Positions 1-11,407 of a DNA stretch of 64,000 nucleotides are shown here, piece by piece (positions within the stretch are counted from its first letter, which is position 1; every line of letters begins with the position of its first letter). The notes under the pieces were generated by a model. The model had not been told where the DNA came from. It saw nothing but the letters and a program-made list of their open reading frames with translations, and ran no database searches. This DNA comes from Venturia oleaginea. Taxonomy: Eukaryota > Ascomycota > Dothideomycetes > Venturiales > Venturiaceae. The stretch covers positions 310,001 through 374,000 of the forward strand of contig JABMLP010000014.1 in NCBI GenBank assembly GCA_013176395.1, written 5' to 3'. A program made the position numbers and the translations under genes.

Positions 1-2129
1 CACCTGACTGTGGGGTCTGAAACTCCAATTTTAGCCTTGGATGCCAGGTGCAATCATTTCCCCTATGCCGGAGCGGGAGACAGACATGGTTATGAGATTC
101 AATAACTATTTCATACTATCTTTTCGTGTCATGGACCCTGAGGAAAGACGTTTCTCCAGTTCGGTGCTTTTCACCACCAGTCACTCGTTTAATATACCTT
201 TGGTCAAGATTGTTCACGATGTCAATGTGTTTCTCTACGATACTGTTGCTGTTGACTTATAGTTCCGCCTTAGCATCTGGCCTGACATGTAAGTCTTCTT
301 CGACGCAACGCTGTATTCATTCTCACACATGCAATACTAAAAATTCTAGCCTTTGGAAATTCCTCGCGGATCTCAACATCGTCTAGCTCAATAAATCCCT
401 CCAGCAGTCGTTCAGAATCCTCACGCATGCCCATTACATTTAGTCCAAATCCAATCACAACCTCTCTCAGTATTAGTGGCTCAATATCCACACATTCCAA
501 AAGCAGCTACTCGTTGAATAGAAAAATCTCAGACCTACAAAGCATTTATTCTGCCGCGAACGTCTGTCAGAAATCGTGGCTGGCGTATTGGTCTGCTCAC
601 GATTATGCACCCACAAAAGTCGGAATCGTGGCGAAATACCAAAATGCAATATTCGACAAATACTCGACCTCAGTCCGATTTGGGAATCTATCGACGGCTG
701 CAAATGGGTTAGTGTTTTCACTCGATCCAATCTATGGAAGTTCTCAAAACAATCTCCAGATTCTCCACTCCTTACTCGCTTGTGTACCCTACAGCTTCCA
801 TTCCAGTTCCGTCTTGCTGCGCCAGTACTTCGATGTTAGCGGCACAGGTCTCAAGGAGCTATTCTGCTGCACTCCTGTCGTTCAAGAAAGAACGCAATCT
901 TTCTCCAGCCTCCGTGATTACTATAACCTCGATCATTACGATTACCAGTATCACAACTTCGCTAGTGAACCCAGGAACCCGAATGTGCGTTATTTGAGAT
1001 GTCTTTCAATGCCTCATTTGCTAACACATATTTCAGATACTATCTTTCCAATGGACTACCTAGAGGTCGTACCACAGGTGCTAGTGAAGTCATTAAAACT
1101 CTGATCACAGTAGAGTCTTCATTAACATCAAAGACCCAAGGAGGTGGAGTGCAAGCTGGATTTCTGCTACTCACTGATTGGTGGTCGAAAAGTGTGACCG
1201 AAATACCCAACGCCGCTTTGAAGCCCGGTCAAATCCAAGGCATGTGCAACATCACATATCCGATCAACTGTACGCAATGTTTTCTTTACGCGGATAAAGT
1301 AGAGCTTCTTTACTGGCCGGTGTCACTCACCTGGAAAGATAACGCAACTTCAACAATCACGCCGGCAGTATTTCCGACAACAGTTTACCATGGTTCAACT
1401 TTGACTTATGGAACAGCGTATCTTTCCTACAGAAATCTTGCCGATATAGCCTGCAACTTGAGCTCCCAATGAACGGAAAAAATCGTGGCGGTCCCCACCA
1501 CAGCAATCTCGGTAGTCCAGGGTCGGAATCAACGAGTGAATCTCAATCTCGAAATGATGACGATTTCACTGAATATGGCGTCCCTTCCTCCAAATCCAGC
1601 AGCAACGCATCTTTTCGATATAGGGGCCGACAAGAAACGGCCAAATACAATGTGGGATGAAAAGTTTGATTACCGCCTCCTATTCCCATCACAAATACGA
1701 GATGTAGATCCAGCACGGGCATCCTGCAATTACAGCTGGGAGGCAACGGACGATCCATCACTTGCTCTGCAAAGCGCCCTCTCACTTACTGACTCACCTA
1801 CTGCGACTTCGAAACCTCAACAGGAATCATCATCTGCTAAGCCGGGTGAGGCTGCGAATCCTGCGACTTTCTCGAAGTCCACTACTCAGTTCCCGCCAAC
1901 GACGACCGAGCCCACAATTGCTTCAAGCACACCAGAAGAAACACCAGTGTCAAAGTCAAGTCAAGCAATAGTCTCTCATAGCACTTCTCCGTTGGCCGGT
2001 ATTGCGTCTTCTGCTGCGAGTATGTCGACCGCCGCAGGCGTCGCCAATGCTATCGCCTCTGCTCTTGGGCTAGAAGGCCTAGCACAGCCGCCTCAATACC
2101 CCTGAGCCGATTGTAAGTTTGTCACAACC

Positions 2130-2455
2130 AGTGGACTCAAACAGCCAGAGCGATACCAGTGCTGTTACCTCTGCGCTCGTTATCAGTGACGGCCAGGTGC
2201 AACCCATTTCAACGGCCGGCGCTGAGCAGGTGTCATGAAAGCCTGCAGCAGAGATGCAACGCAGCTCTAGCCCTGTTGCATCTGTTCTCATCATCAGTGA
2301 TGGTCAGATTCTGCAGACAACAACAACGGTCGCTGAGGTGTAAGTTTCATCCAGTCCCTTAGCAGGGACGCAAAGAGGCGCCGAAGTTGCTACATCTGTC
2401 TTCACCATCAGTGACGGATAGATTCAACCATCATCAACAGTCGCTGGCGGACAGC
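2130..2455 (+). repeat. Three ~36-residue coding repeats (ISDGQ type) in the decayed gene
   Basis: Translated in one frame, three units align: VTSALVISDGQVQP, VASVLIISDGQILQ and VATSVFTISDG-stop-IQP, each followed by a T-rich stretch and AE or AG residues. The third unit has TAG where the other two have CAG, so an ancestral glutamine codon can be read from the repeats themselves. Confidence 0.7.
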
Positions 2456-2783
2456 TTGCACCGAATCCCACAGTGGATAGCACCAGCAATGGCGGCCAAA
2501 TCTTGACAACGATACAGTTGCTCGAGAGTTCGAATGCGGCAGCCCAAACCGTCGCGACTAGCATTTTGCAGACCGTTATTGAGGGCCATACAATTCATCT
2601 GGCAGGTACGAACTCTAGAATCATCGTTGACAGTACCTCGCTTCAACCCGGCGAGACCACCATGATTGGTACTGTGCCGATCTCGGTCGGGACAGGCTTT
2701 TACCAAGCGAAGTCGCAGACGGTGTCTCTTCCTACATCTGCTGAACTTGTTGTCAATGCCGAGCTGACTTCCGGGAACTTCTT

Positions 2784-3640
2784 GTCGGCTCTACCACGTT
2801 GACTGCGGGTGGCGTAGATATCACCACCCTTGGCCATACGTATAGCGTTGGGAGTGACGGTTTGATGCAGGATAGAACCACCATCTCATCAAATACCCCC
2901 CCAGCTGCGACTGTGCTTGCGAATGAAGGAGTCATTATCGGGTCGAGTACATTGACTGCAGCCGGCGCAGCCATCACTACTCTTGGCCATACTTACAGCG
3001 TTGGCTCTGCTGGCTTGGTGCAGGACGGAACCACAATCTCAGCAAGTTTACCTACAGCAGTAAAAGACTCTGGTGTTGTGGCCGTACTGGCGAATGGTGC
3101 AGTTATAGTAGGTCCAACTACTCTATCTGCTGGCAGCGCGGCCATCACAACGCTTGGCCACACTTATAGCGTTGCATCTAATGGCCTCGTCCGAGATGGA
3201 TCCACCATACCCACGAACGCGCCTACAGCCACCAAGGAATCCGATCTCCTGACTGTCCTAGCAAAAGGTGATGAAATAAGATGGTGCAGGCCAAGTATTC
3301 ATTGGACACTTGAGAAACAGCTTGCAGAGGGATCAAAAAGATTGAATGGCTCACTGTCATAAGTGATGGCATAAAGCCTGACTATATACACATAACTGTA
3401 GAAAGTTCTAGAAGTGAACGTATGAGGTTATCGCAGATCCTCAGTGTGGAGTATATGAACTTCATATGATGCCAAGACATTCCCATCTCAAGATGTTTCA
3501 ACAAAGGGCGCCGTCATCGTCGTCTCAATCACATTAAAGGCTGGCGGCGCCGCTATCACAACCCTCGGTCATAAAATCAGTATGGGTTCAAGCAATGTAG
3601 TGCGAGATGGAACCACGATTCCAGCCATTATGTGGATATC
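2784..3640 (+). repeat. About 150-170 bp coding repeats (TLGHTYSVGS type)
   Basis: Units starting near 2784, 2938 and 3109 translate to near-identical ITTLGHTYSV blocks followed by GLVQDGTTI. A fourth, degraded copy (ITTLGHKISMGS then VVRDGTTI) begins near 3526 after an interruption. Spacing is about 154 and 171 bp for the first three. They form the C-terminal half of the decayed secreted protein. Confidence 0.75.
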
Positions 3641-4034
3641 TAGATCTGTGGGCAGCCTCGCAACAACTCAAGCCGGCGAGAAGACGAGTGACGTTGCAGG
3701 ATCTCTTTCCTCATCTTGTTCGCGATGAGACAGTGTCGAAGACGATCTCGACAGCGTCGTCGAGGTCGACGGCTGCGAGGCTAACAACCGCGGATCTGCT
3801 ATCGTCAGATTTGACAGCTGCGAGTGCGACAGCAACAAGCTCGCAGAAAAGTTCGGGACAACGTCTGTCTCCTACCTTTCTCATTAGCGCGAGTTTGATA
3901 GTCTTGCTGAGGAGGTTGCTCTGAAAGGAATGGTTTAGAAACAATGCATATGTCAACTTTTGGGTAAATACTCTCTAACTGCAAGGAGATGGCTGGATTG
4001 CGGGATATCCTATTGCCGGCGCCTCCAATGCATA

Positions 4035-5376
4035 CAGTACTAGGGCAAAAGTTTCCGTACAATTAAGCGAAAACGCGAAATCTACACCTCTCATTTTTTA
4101 ACACATTATCTTTACACTACCATTATGCCACCTCAACGAAAGCCATTGACTCCTATAAACCCGCAGAGGCTTCCTAATCATCGTCTTACTCCATATCAAC
4201 GCGGCAAAATTGATGCGCAGCGTGAAGCTGGGCTCAGTTTAGGCGCAATTGCGGCGCTACAAAAACTACCGCGTTCCACCATCCAATACAGCCTTGAAAA
4301 GGCCCATTACGCCAGAACGGCGAATCCCTACCTTCCAGCGGCCGGCCACGCTCGTATACAGACCGAGATGAACGATCCCTGTTACGCATTATGCGTACGC
4401 AGCCTAAGTTAACGTACGAGGAGGTCAAAAGACAGGCTTGCATCGATTTTTCGAAGGATACCATCAGGAGGATATTGAAAGAGTACGGAATCGCAAATTG
4501 GAGGTCTGCAAGGCGCCCTTTCCTCACACAGGTACATGCTGACGCCAGGAAGCTCTGGGCAGAGCAGCACATCTCGTGGAAAGCTGAAGATTGGGCGAAG
4601 ATTATATGGTCTGACGAGTGCTCAGTTGAGCGAGGGACCGGCAAGGCAAGAACATGGTGTTTTCGCAAACCAGGACAAAAATGGGAGACCTCAATGATTG
4701 ATACCTATAAGAAGGGTAAAGGAGTGTCTATCATGATTTGGGCATGCTTCTCTGGCCAAGTAGGGCGCTCTGAATTGTACATTCTTAAGCGTGACCTAGA
4801 GAGCAAGCGTCAAGGCTACTCTACGAACTCGTATATCAAGTTACTCGACGAAATGCTACCTACAGTATACGAACCGGGCCTTAGATTTATGCAGGATAAC
4901 GCGCCTATCCACAAAGCCAAAAAGACTATAGTCTGGTTTAAGGAAAACCTCATTCCACTACAAGATGCGCCGCCCTACAGTCCTGATATGAACCCGATTG
5001 AAAACCTCTGGCGGAGGCTCAAGGAATTGGTCTACAAAGTGGAACCTATGATTGAATACGTTACTGGCGGTGTAGACAATATACGAGAGGTTCTAGGAGA
5101 AGCACTTATTAAGGCCTGGCGGCTTATTGAACAACATTATTTTGATGCTGTACTTGAGTCAATGCCAAGGAGGGTTGAGGCATTACTGGCGGCAGATGGT
5201 TGGCACACAAAATACTGAATGGCTCACTGAATGGCTCATTTTGTAGCCCTGGTATTACTGTGCATTATACGAGAATATGAGCGAAAATGATCACGTTGAA
5301 AGCGCGATAATGTAATTACAAGAATCACCATTTTTTGAGCGATCTCGGCTGTACGGAAACTTGTGCGACCCTACTG
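4035..5376 (+). mobile_element. Tc1/mariner-type DNA transposon, TA target duplication
   Basis: The element begins at CAGTACTAGGGC (4035) and ends with GCGACCCTACTG (5376). It is flanked by TA at 4033-4034 and 5377-5378. The terminal inverted repeats are diverged but share AAGTTTCCGTACA at the same distance from each end. The interior carries a DD34E transposase on the + strand. The TIR divergence and the broken transposase suggest an old, non-autonomous copy. It sits just downstream of the decayed repeat-protein gene. Confidence 0.8.
4125..5218 (+). pseudogene. Tc1-type transposase with one frameshift
   Basis: The frame from the ATG at 4125 encodes the N-terminal helix-turn-helix DNA-binding part (LTPYQRGKIDAQREAGLS). 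It is lost by a shift near 4325-4340; the second frame then runs to the stop at 5216-5218. The catalytic core reads IIWSDECSVE, FMQDNAPIHKA and YSPDMNPIENLW. There are exactly 34 residues between the second Asp and the Glu, the DD34E spacing of Tc1. Total length would be about 360 residues, normal for the family. No intron signals explain the shift, so this copy is probably inactive. The DDE triad itself is complete. Confidence 0.8.
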
Positions 5377-6626
5377 TATATTTCCTTTTAAATACATTCC
5401 CAATTTCGCAAATTTCTGCTTCAAACAGTAAACAACCATACACCTGCTCCCTCATCATTCCTCTCACAACTGCTGCTCGTGTATTTGTGGATTACAATGC
5501 ATACTACTTGTCCATGCCATGTTGATATGATCCCTTCAGTCTTGACTATGTAAGATTACTTATCAATGGGTCCGAATCCGCCACACGCGCGTGTACTGTC
5601 TTCAGAAGTTGGACAGGGGGCTAATTCATACGGCAAGCCTGAGATGGAGGGCGATGATGAACCCTGGTGATACCTTCTATTTCAGGCTGCGAGGAATAAG
5701 TCCACGAGTCCATGTCGATATTATGTCTAGCCAATGACACCGGTTTAAAAAGGATCCTCCTCTGTCATTTACGCATGCCTCCTCAGGTTCTCTTTCAAAC
5801 CCCAAACCACAGCAAGAGGTAGAAACATATCGAAATTATCCGCCACAACGGTGTAATGTCCCTCACCAAGAACTCGTCCCACATAATCGCCCCGCTTTTT
5901 CCTTACGATTGTCTTCGTCCCATCGCCCCGGAACAAATACGTGTTCTCCTGTGCTTCATTCTTGTTTGTTCGACTCCCTATTTCAATGGTTTTCTCCCTC
6001 CCCTCAAAAGTTGGTGAATGTCACCGCGTCGACGCAGGAAACTTGTAACCGGGTGAAAGAATCGGGTATACTCAAAGGACCAAGTCCGTCTGGGGTTCTC
6101 GTGCACTACTTTGATCCGCACGCCCGTAGAGGTTGCATATTTGTATCCCATCAGCTTTTGTGACTGTTCTAATGTTTATAGGTCGCTCCAGGTTCGATGG
6201 AGAAAAGCGGTTTTACGTCTTGTAATGAACTGTTCCACAAATGGGAGATGTGCTTCTTTTTCATGATTAATGTTGTTTTTTGGCGGCAAGGGAAAGAAAA
6301 CCTGCGAGGTCTGGTCATGGCAGGGCGGGAAGTTTTGTGTCCTTGACATCGTCTCCATGATTGATATCTCGGTTTAATGGACTCGAGATGCCTCTGTGCG
6401 CGTGGAATGAGTAATGAATCGTGAATAAGATCGGGATTGGTCTTCGTTATTGAGGTAGCAGAGACTATGAGCGTCGGATCCAATGGCCGGCGGCGTCATA
6501 TGAAGGCGCCTGGTGTTTCTTTCCTTAAAGGAAGGAGTAGGGACACTGCAATGTGATGCTGGGATCGCATGTTTTAGTCGAATATCGATGGCGATAAAAT
6601 CCTTGCAATAGTGGATAAAATTGCGA
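5377..6626. other. Intergenic stretch, no gene seen
   Basis: Between the Tc1-type element and the 3' end of TYW1 only short frames without domain signatures are present. The right part (about 6200-6626) is probably TYW1 3' untranslated and terminator sequence on the minus strand. Confidence 0.5.
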
Positions 6627-8918
6627 TCATATCTCAACCACGCGTCCAACACTTCTAGGACCTAAGTTCAGCTCTTTGGGTCTTCCTTTCCTGTCCACCC
6701 TCTCATCTCTTGGATCAAAGCCACCATTACCCCAAAGAGCCCACTCAGGTGTAGGCTCCCCAACGTAGTCTTCTGGCTTGAAAGGCTTTCCGCTTTCCAA
6801 GCAATTGAAAAATTTCTCATAGCCAATCAATGTGTGCCATTTCCCCTTGATCTTGAATCTTTCCGAGGCGAGAAGAACACAACATGAATGAGCGTGTTCA
6901 GCCGCGAGACCGTATGCTAATCCGCGTTTCTCCAGCGCGGCATTGAGAGCAATGACGAAGGCCTGAATTTCTTCGTAGAAAGGAACGTTTTGCATCGTCA
7001 GCCCTGCACTTGAGGAGGTGGAGGTGCCGCAATAGGTCACGCCCTTCACCTCGATGAAGCAAGGCAGAGCACGCTCGACAAGAGCAGCGTATCCTTCAGC
7101 TTCGTCTTCAATATTGAAACCTTTGACGAGGGTAAGTCGGAAGACAGTTCGCTGCTCGAACCGTCGTTCTTTGAGAATATCGAGGCAGCGTATGAATCGT
7201 TCCCAGAAATCTCTGTGGAGAGGGCGATCGATCTTCCTTAGAGACTCTTTGTTGGAGGCATCGATGGAGACGTAGAGTTGTGTTACCGGTTTGAGAGCGG
7301 CGAGTTGTTCGGGGTGTTGGGCATTGCAAACGAGGAAGGAGGAGATGTGCTCTTTATGTAGCATTGCTGTGAACTCGTTGATGTGAGGATAAAAAATTGG
7401 TTCTCCGACCAAGCTGAGAGCGCAATGTCGGATGCGCATAGCTTCCGCAAACCGCTCAGCTCGTACACCAGGAACACCCTTCATCATCTTGATCTTCTTG
7501 TAATGCCCCGCTTTCACCCCCTGAAATATCATTTCCGGCGGATCGACTTTCCATCGCCACATCGTGCCAACTGGATTTGTACCATGTCGCCAACAGAAAA
7601 CGCATTTGTTGCTGCAGCTGAGAGAAGGTGTTGTTTCCATGCATAGATGGGAGGCGATGCCATAGAAAGAGAATTTGTAGCAAGACCCTCGTCCACGGAG
7701 GGCAGATTTCGTCCAGCGGCAGATCTTCACGCCCGAGTGAGAGCCGATTATACTGTAGCCTTGTTTTGTGAGCGCGGTGTAGGTGGGAGAGTCTTTAGGA
7801 ACCATTTCTTTGACCGTGGCAACAGGGGCCTTGGTCTTGCCAATTGTGGTGAAATCGACTGCTAGCGGGGGTTTCGTCGTTTGGCCATTTCTGTAACGGC
7901 GGCCAAGATCTTCTACATCGTCCAGGTTGGATTTCGGCTCAGGTTCAATGTCCTCCTCGTCACTTTCAACAGCATCTCCACTGCCTTGAACGCCTTCTCC
8001 TAATCCTTTGCCAGACAGTAAGTCGCCTATTACTTCTTGTACACCCAATCTCCATTCTTTCAAACGTTCTTTCGAGTCACTCTTCACATCACCCATCCCT
8101 AACGGGAAGGCTCTTTTCCTGCCAGTCAACTTGGCCATCCATTTGTCCACCTCTTTGGCTTGCGAGCAGAAACCCTCCTCTTCTGTTGGCCAGCCCTCCT
8201 TGTCTCCGAAGCCGAACACCGAATATCCGAGAAGTCCAGAAAGGGGAGCTGTGTCAATCCTGAAATCGTTGTGCGTCTCTTTTAAGTGCTCCAAGAAAAG
8301 GTCAAGAACAGTGTCGATATTGTATGTGGGCAGTAGGAGTATGTAGAAGTACTTGGCTTTTGTATCCTTGGGAGGATTGATGAAGTAATCATCATATTCG
8401 ATATACGACAAGTTGTGCATGATAGGTGAGAGCACGCGATCTATGCCTGCAAAGTTTGCGTCGCCCTTCCATCGAGATATATTTCTGATAAGACTCTCTG
8501 CTTGTTTTTCTGTTCCTCCTGCAAGTGAAGAGAAAAAGACCAATGGCTGGATGGAGTCCGTCTTATGATCAAATGCTGCCCCATCTTTTGCTACGGGTCG
8601 TGATTTCTTGCCTGTAACTCTCTTTGGGCTTGTCTTGCGCTGGACCTTTTTCGGCTCGACGACTGTGAAGGCCTCGACGTGATCGTCTTCCAAAGCGGGT
8701 AAAACTATCGGCAATTTTTCAGGCTTCTCGTCGAACAGTGACTGTAGAGAGCCAGGTATCGGCGATTCAGAGAGTTTTTCTCTTCCTGCTCGGACACGGA
8801 GATAGATGCGTGCGGCCGTGAGGATGGCGACGGTGGAGAGGATGATTGGGTTCCTGTAGTCGTGCCATAGCTCAAGGGGCTCTCGTGGGAGCTCCCATAG
8901 ATTCAATGGGAGAACCAT
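6627..8918 (-). CDS. TYW1: tRNA 4-demethylwyosine synthase (radical SAM, flavodoxin-fused)
   Basis: TYW1 joins pyruvate carbon to N1-methylguanosine-37 of tRNA-Phe to make the tricyclic core of wybutosine. The protein is 763 residues, close to yeast TYW1. An N-terminal hydrophobic segment (RNPIILSTVAILTAARIYL) is a likely membrane anchor. A flavodoxin-like domain follows (FFSSLAGGTEKQAESLIRNI), then an acidic linker. The radical SAM domain has the CX3CX2C cluster in SLSCSNKCVFCWRHGTNPVG, with Cys435, Cys439 and Cys442. The first ATG in frame is at 8918; the frame further upstream has no ATG. A GTAAGG...GCAG pair at 8992-8926 suggests a 67-nt intron in the 5' leader ending just before this ATG. 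It is divergent from the PQ-loop gene, with 275 bp between the start codons. The coding region looks intronless. Confidence 0.95.
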   Translation of the reverse strand: MVLPLNLWELPREPLELWHDYRNPIILSTVAILTAARIYLRVRAGREKLSESPIPGSLQSLFDEKPEKLPIVLPALEDDHVEAFTVVEPKKVQRKTSPKRVTGKKSRPVAKDGAAFDHKTDSIQPLVFFSSLAGGTEKQAESLIRNISRWKGDANFAGIDRVLSPIMHNLSYIEYDDYFINPPKDTKAKYFYILLLPTYNIDTVLDLFLEHLKETHNDFRIDTAPLSGLLGYSVFGFGDKEGWPTEEEGFCSQAKEVDKWMAKLTGRKRAFPLGMGDVKSDSKERLKEWRLGVQEVIGDLLSGKGLGEGVQGSGDAVESDEEDIEPEPKSNLDDVEDLGRRYRNGQTTKPPLAVDFTTIGKTKAPVATVKEMVPKDSPTYTALTKQGYSIIGSHSGVKICRWTKSALRGRGSCYKFSFYGIASHLCMETTPSLSCSNKCVFCWRHGTNPVGTMWRWKVDPPEMIFQGVKAGHYKKIKMMKGVPGVRAERFAEAMRIRHCALSLVGEPIFYPHINEFTAMLHKEHISSFLVCNAQHPEQLAALKPVTQLYVSIDASNKESLRKIDRPLHRDFWERFIRCLDILKERRFEQRTVFRLTLVKGFNIEDEAEGYAALVERALPCFIEVKGVTYCGTSTSSSAGLTMQNVPFYEEIQAFVIALNAALEKRGLAYGLAAEHAHSCCVLLASERFKIKGKWHTLIGYEKFFNCLESGKPFKPEDYVGEPTPEWALWGNGGFDPRDERVDRKGRPKELNLGPRSVGRVVEI

Positions 8919-9193
8919 GCTGGGACTGCGTTGTTGTGCAATGTGAGAATTGAATGCGGGCAATATCAAGAGGTGGGATAGAACTACCTTACAGGGATTG
9001 CTAGTCAGTCACCAGCACCAGCCTCAGGAGTCGGGACTATTCTATTCCTTGGACACTCCGCCAGAGCCAACACGAAAACAACAACAATCGCAACAGTAAT
9101 AAAAGAGAGCAATCACGAAGAGTATGGATTCGGCTCGACTGTGGAATACCATCTCATAACGCTATAAGATCCCATGTCACTCGTGCTGACAAG
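8919..9193. promoter_or_regulatory. Shared divergent promoter/leader region of TYW1 and the PQ-loop gene
   Basis: The two start codons, on opposite strands, are 275 bp apart, so both promoters and leaders must lie here or overlap the neighbouring gene. The TYW1 side probably contains a leader intron (8992-8926, minus strand). I see no clear TATA box. Confidence 0.5.
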
Positions 9194-10299
9194 ATGACCA
9201 ACTCTTGGGAAACCTCGTCGTTCAGGATGGACATCTTCGCTCCAAAGCCCGATTGCTCTGCTGTCGCCCATCCAGACGTGCCAACAACTATTCTATCTCT
9301 ATTCATAGTCTTCGGCATTCTCTTTTCTTACATACCACAGCATGTACGCATTATCTCGCGTCGATCGTCCGAAGGCCTCTCACCCTACTTCGTCCTCCTC
9401 GGCATAACAAGCTCTACATTCGCCATCTTCAACATCCTTACGCTACCGAAGAGTCAAGAGGATATAGCATGCTGTAAAGAAATCGACGGGTTTGCTTGCG
9501 TGGCTGCTTTGTTGGGGATAGCACAAGTCGCAGTACAGTGGAGTTGCTTTGGCATTATGTAGGCTATTCACGAAGCACTCTTCCAACCACGACTAACATT
9601 ATCTCCAGTCTGTTTCTATTCTTGATATTCTTCCCAACTCCAGGCCCCGAGCACGTTGCCTCCGACCCCTCAATCCCGACCTGGCGAGACGCTCTAGGTG
9701 TCGTCACAACTGCGGTTGGCCACTTCTTCGTGATATTGCTGGTCTCGGTCGTAATCTCTCTGTCGTACCCATCCCACCTCCAATCCTGGGCCACTCTCCT
9801 AGGTCTCGGTGCCGCACTCCTAGCGTGCATACAATACATACCTCAGCTCTACACAACTTGGCGGCTTGGGCACGTTATGAGCCTTAGCATCCCGATGATG
9901 TGTATACAAACACCCGGCTCCTTTGTTTTCGCTGCTTCTTTGGCTATGAGATTGGGAGCTGAGGGCTGGAGTGCATGGGGTGTCTACATCGTCACTGGAA
10001 TCCTCCAGGGCTGCCTGCTGCTGATGGGGCTCAAATTTGAAATCAGAGATATGAGAGAACGTAAGAGATTAGCTGGATTGGCACACAGAAGTAATGGCGA
10101 GGGGGAGGTAGACGAGGAGGAATTTTTGCGCCAAGAGAATGGGCCTGATGAAAGGACAGGCCTGCTTAGTGGTAACGGCAACGGCAACGGACATGGCCCT
10201 GCTGAGGGAACAACCACAAGAGGCGGACCACCGAATTATGCCAGCATGGCTAGCAAAAGGAAGAAGCCGACTCGTGATGGAGGCCCTGATGATGAGTAA
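9194..10299 (+). CDS. PQ-loop repeat membrane protein
   Basis: Exons 9194-9558 and 9609-10299 join through a 50-nt intron (GTAGGC donor, gactaac branch, CCAG acceptor) to give about 351 residues. There are seven or so hydrophobic segments and two PQ-loop motifs: SYIPQHVRIISRRSSEGLSP in the first half and QYIPQLYTTWRLGHVMSLSI in the second. This is the two-repeat layout of the SWEET/cystinosin superfamily. Fungal members include vacuolar cationic amino acid exporters, but many are uncharacterised. The C-terminal tail (about 75 residues) is hydrophilic, with a short GNGNGNG run and a basic end. Substrate cannot be read from the sequence. Confidence 0.88.
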
Positions 10300-11407
10300 A
10301 TCAATAGGAGCATGAAGCCTAATATGCGCAGTCTTGAGAAAATCTGCCTAGACTTGAGTCTGCACTTTCGTGATAACACCGACCATCCCCTGTTACCCTC
10401 AAGCGACGCGCTATTCGCGTGAGAAAAGAGGGAGCCGAAATTGGCATATCTTAGTATGCTCCCATTTGCTGTCTCTGTACAGGCTAGAATGAGTAAACTA
10501 AAATTTCCAGGGTGTCGATAGTGAACAATGTAGGCCGCTTTTTTCTCACGCGGATAGGATGCAACACACCCGTTTTTTTTTTTTTTACTTTTGCCATTAC
10601 AATTACTTGGGAAGCACATTTGATGCCGAGAATCCCGTCTAGCTGGACCGCGACAATTTGGAATACAATTGTCTGACCAGTTGGTCCGCTGGACCATGCT
10701 GGAGAACAGCGCCGGCTGGGCGGGAAGAGGTTCTTGTGCGGTACACGTTAGCAAGCTGTTGATGAACTCGCTTCGCATACTTTGTACTCAGCCTTGATGC
10801 CGGTCATCCTTGCTCTTCATGATCCTTTGGTCGCGCAAGACCGCAAAGGCGGTCAGCCAAGATCCAAGATTTGAAATGGCGAAGTTCGTCAAATCACATT
10901 TCTCGCTTCCCCAGCATTGTTCATCTTTGCGATCTTCTTATTGGACCGGGTATTCAACCTGCTCCTAGAATCCCGCTGCGGTGAGGTTAAACCTTGCGTG
11001 CTTGGGGTAAGCATGGCCATGCGAACCTATTCGCCTAGAGGCGGAGCACAGTTACATGCGATCCAGATAGCTTTATTCCAGCTTGGCGATTAGAAAATCG
11101 ACAGCAGGGCGTAGAACTGACGAAGATTATGATGCCAAATTGTGGTGTATTTTTGGATGGGCGTTATGGATGCAGACCTCGAGTATGGATGTATATATGA
11201 GGACCAGAGTTGGTGGTCAAGTTTTCTCTTCATCTCATATTTCCAACAACAATCTCTACTTTCATACTTTCTTCGGGTCTATCATATCTTTTCTTTGTTT
11301 CATACTCAGAACTTTGTCATAATCCCAATCTTTCAACTGCTTTTTTGCTGCAAATCTACTTCCATTAATCCTACTCTGCACCAAATTTCAATCAACTCAA
11401 TATCAAC
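10300..11407. other. Intergenic stretch with promoter of the next gene
   Basis: A run of 16 T lies near 10570-10586. A TATA-like gtatatatga at 11191-11200, followed by pyrimidine-rich DNA, precedes the secreted-protein gene. No coding sequence is supported. Confidence 0.5.
11191..11200 (+). promoter_or_regulatory. Possible TATA box of the duplicated-domain secreted protein
   Basis: gtatatatga lies about 210 bp upstream of the ATG at 11408. It is followed by a long CT-rich leader, as is usual for strongly expressed fungal genes. Confidence 0.35.

Larger units (their letters stand above)
219..3924 (+). pseudogene. Decayed gene for a large secreted, GPI-type Ser/Thr-rich repeat protein
   Basis: The start can be rebuilt: ATG at 219 (or 225) opens a signal peptide (MCFSTILLLLTYSSALASG). 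Exons 219-288, 350-707, 760-984 and 1037 onward join in frame through introns with GTAAGT/GTTAGT/GTGCGT donors, CAG/TAG acceptors and actaa/ctaac branch sites. The coding frame then meets stops at 1470, 2236, 2341 and 2419. It shifts frame near 2090-2105 and near 2775, and is scrambled at 3290-3520. Three ~36-residue repeats centred on ISDGQ occupy about 2130-2455. At least four copies of a unit with AAITTLGHTYSVGS lie at about 2784, 2938, 3109 and 3526. The end (about 3700-3924) is Ser/Thr-rich with a hydrophobic tail, as in GPI-anchored wall proteins. Related secreted repeat proteins are common in ascomycetes. Function is unknown; the pseudogene call rests on the internal stops and shifts. 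Confidence 0.75.

Noticed and set aside
427..1104. 225-codon + strand frame taken as one exon
   Set aside because: It reads through two introns (708-759, 985-1036). Splicing switches to other frames with better secreted-protein character.
10236..10778. 180-codon minus-strand frame overlapping the PQ-loop gene end
   Set aside because: It depends on a poly-Lys stretch from a T run and overlaps real coding sequence antisense.
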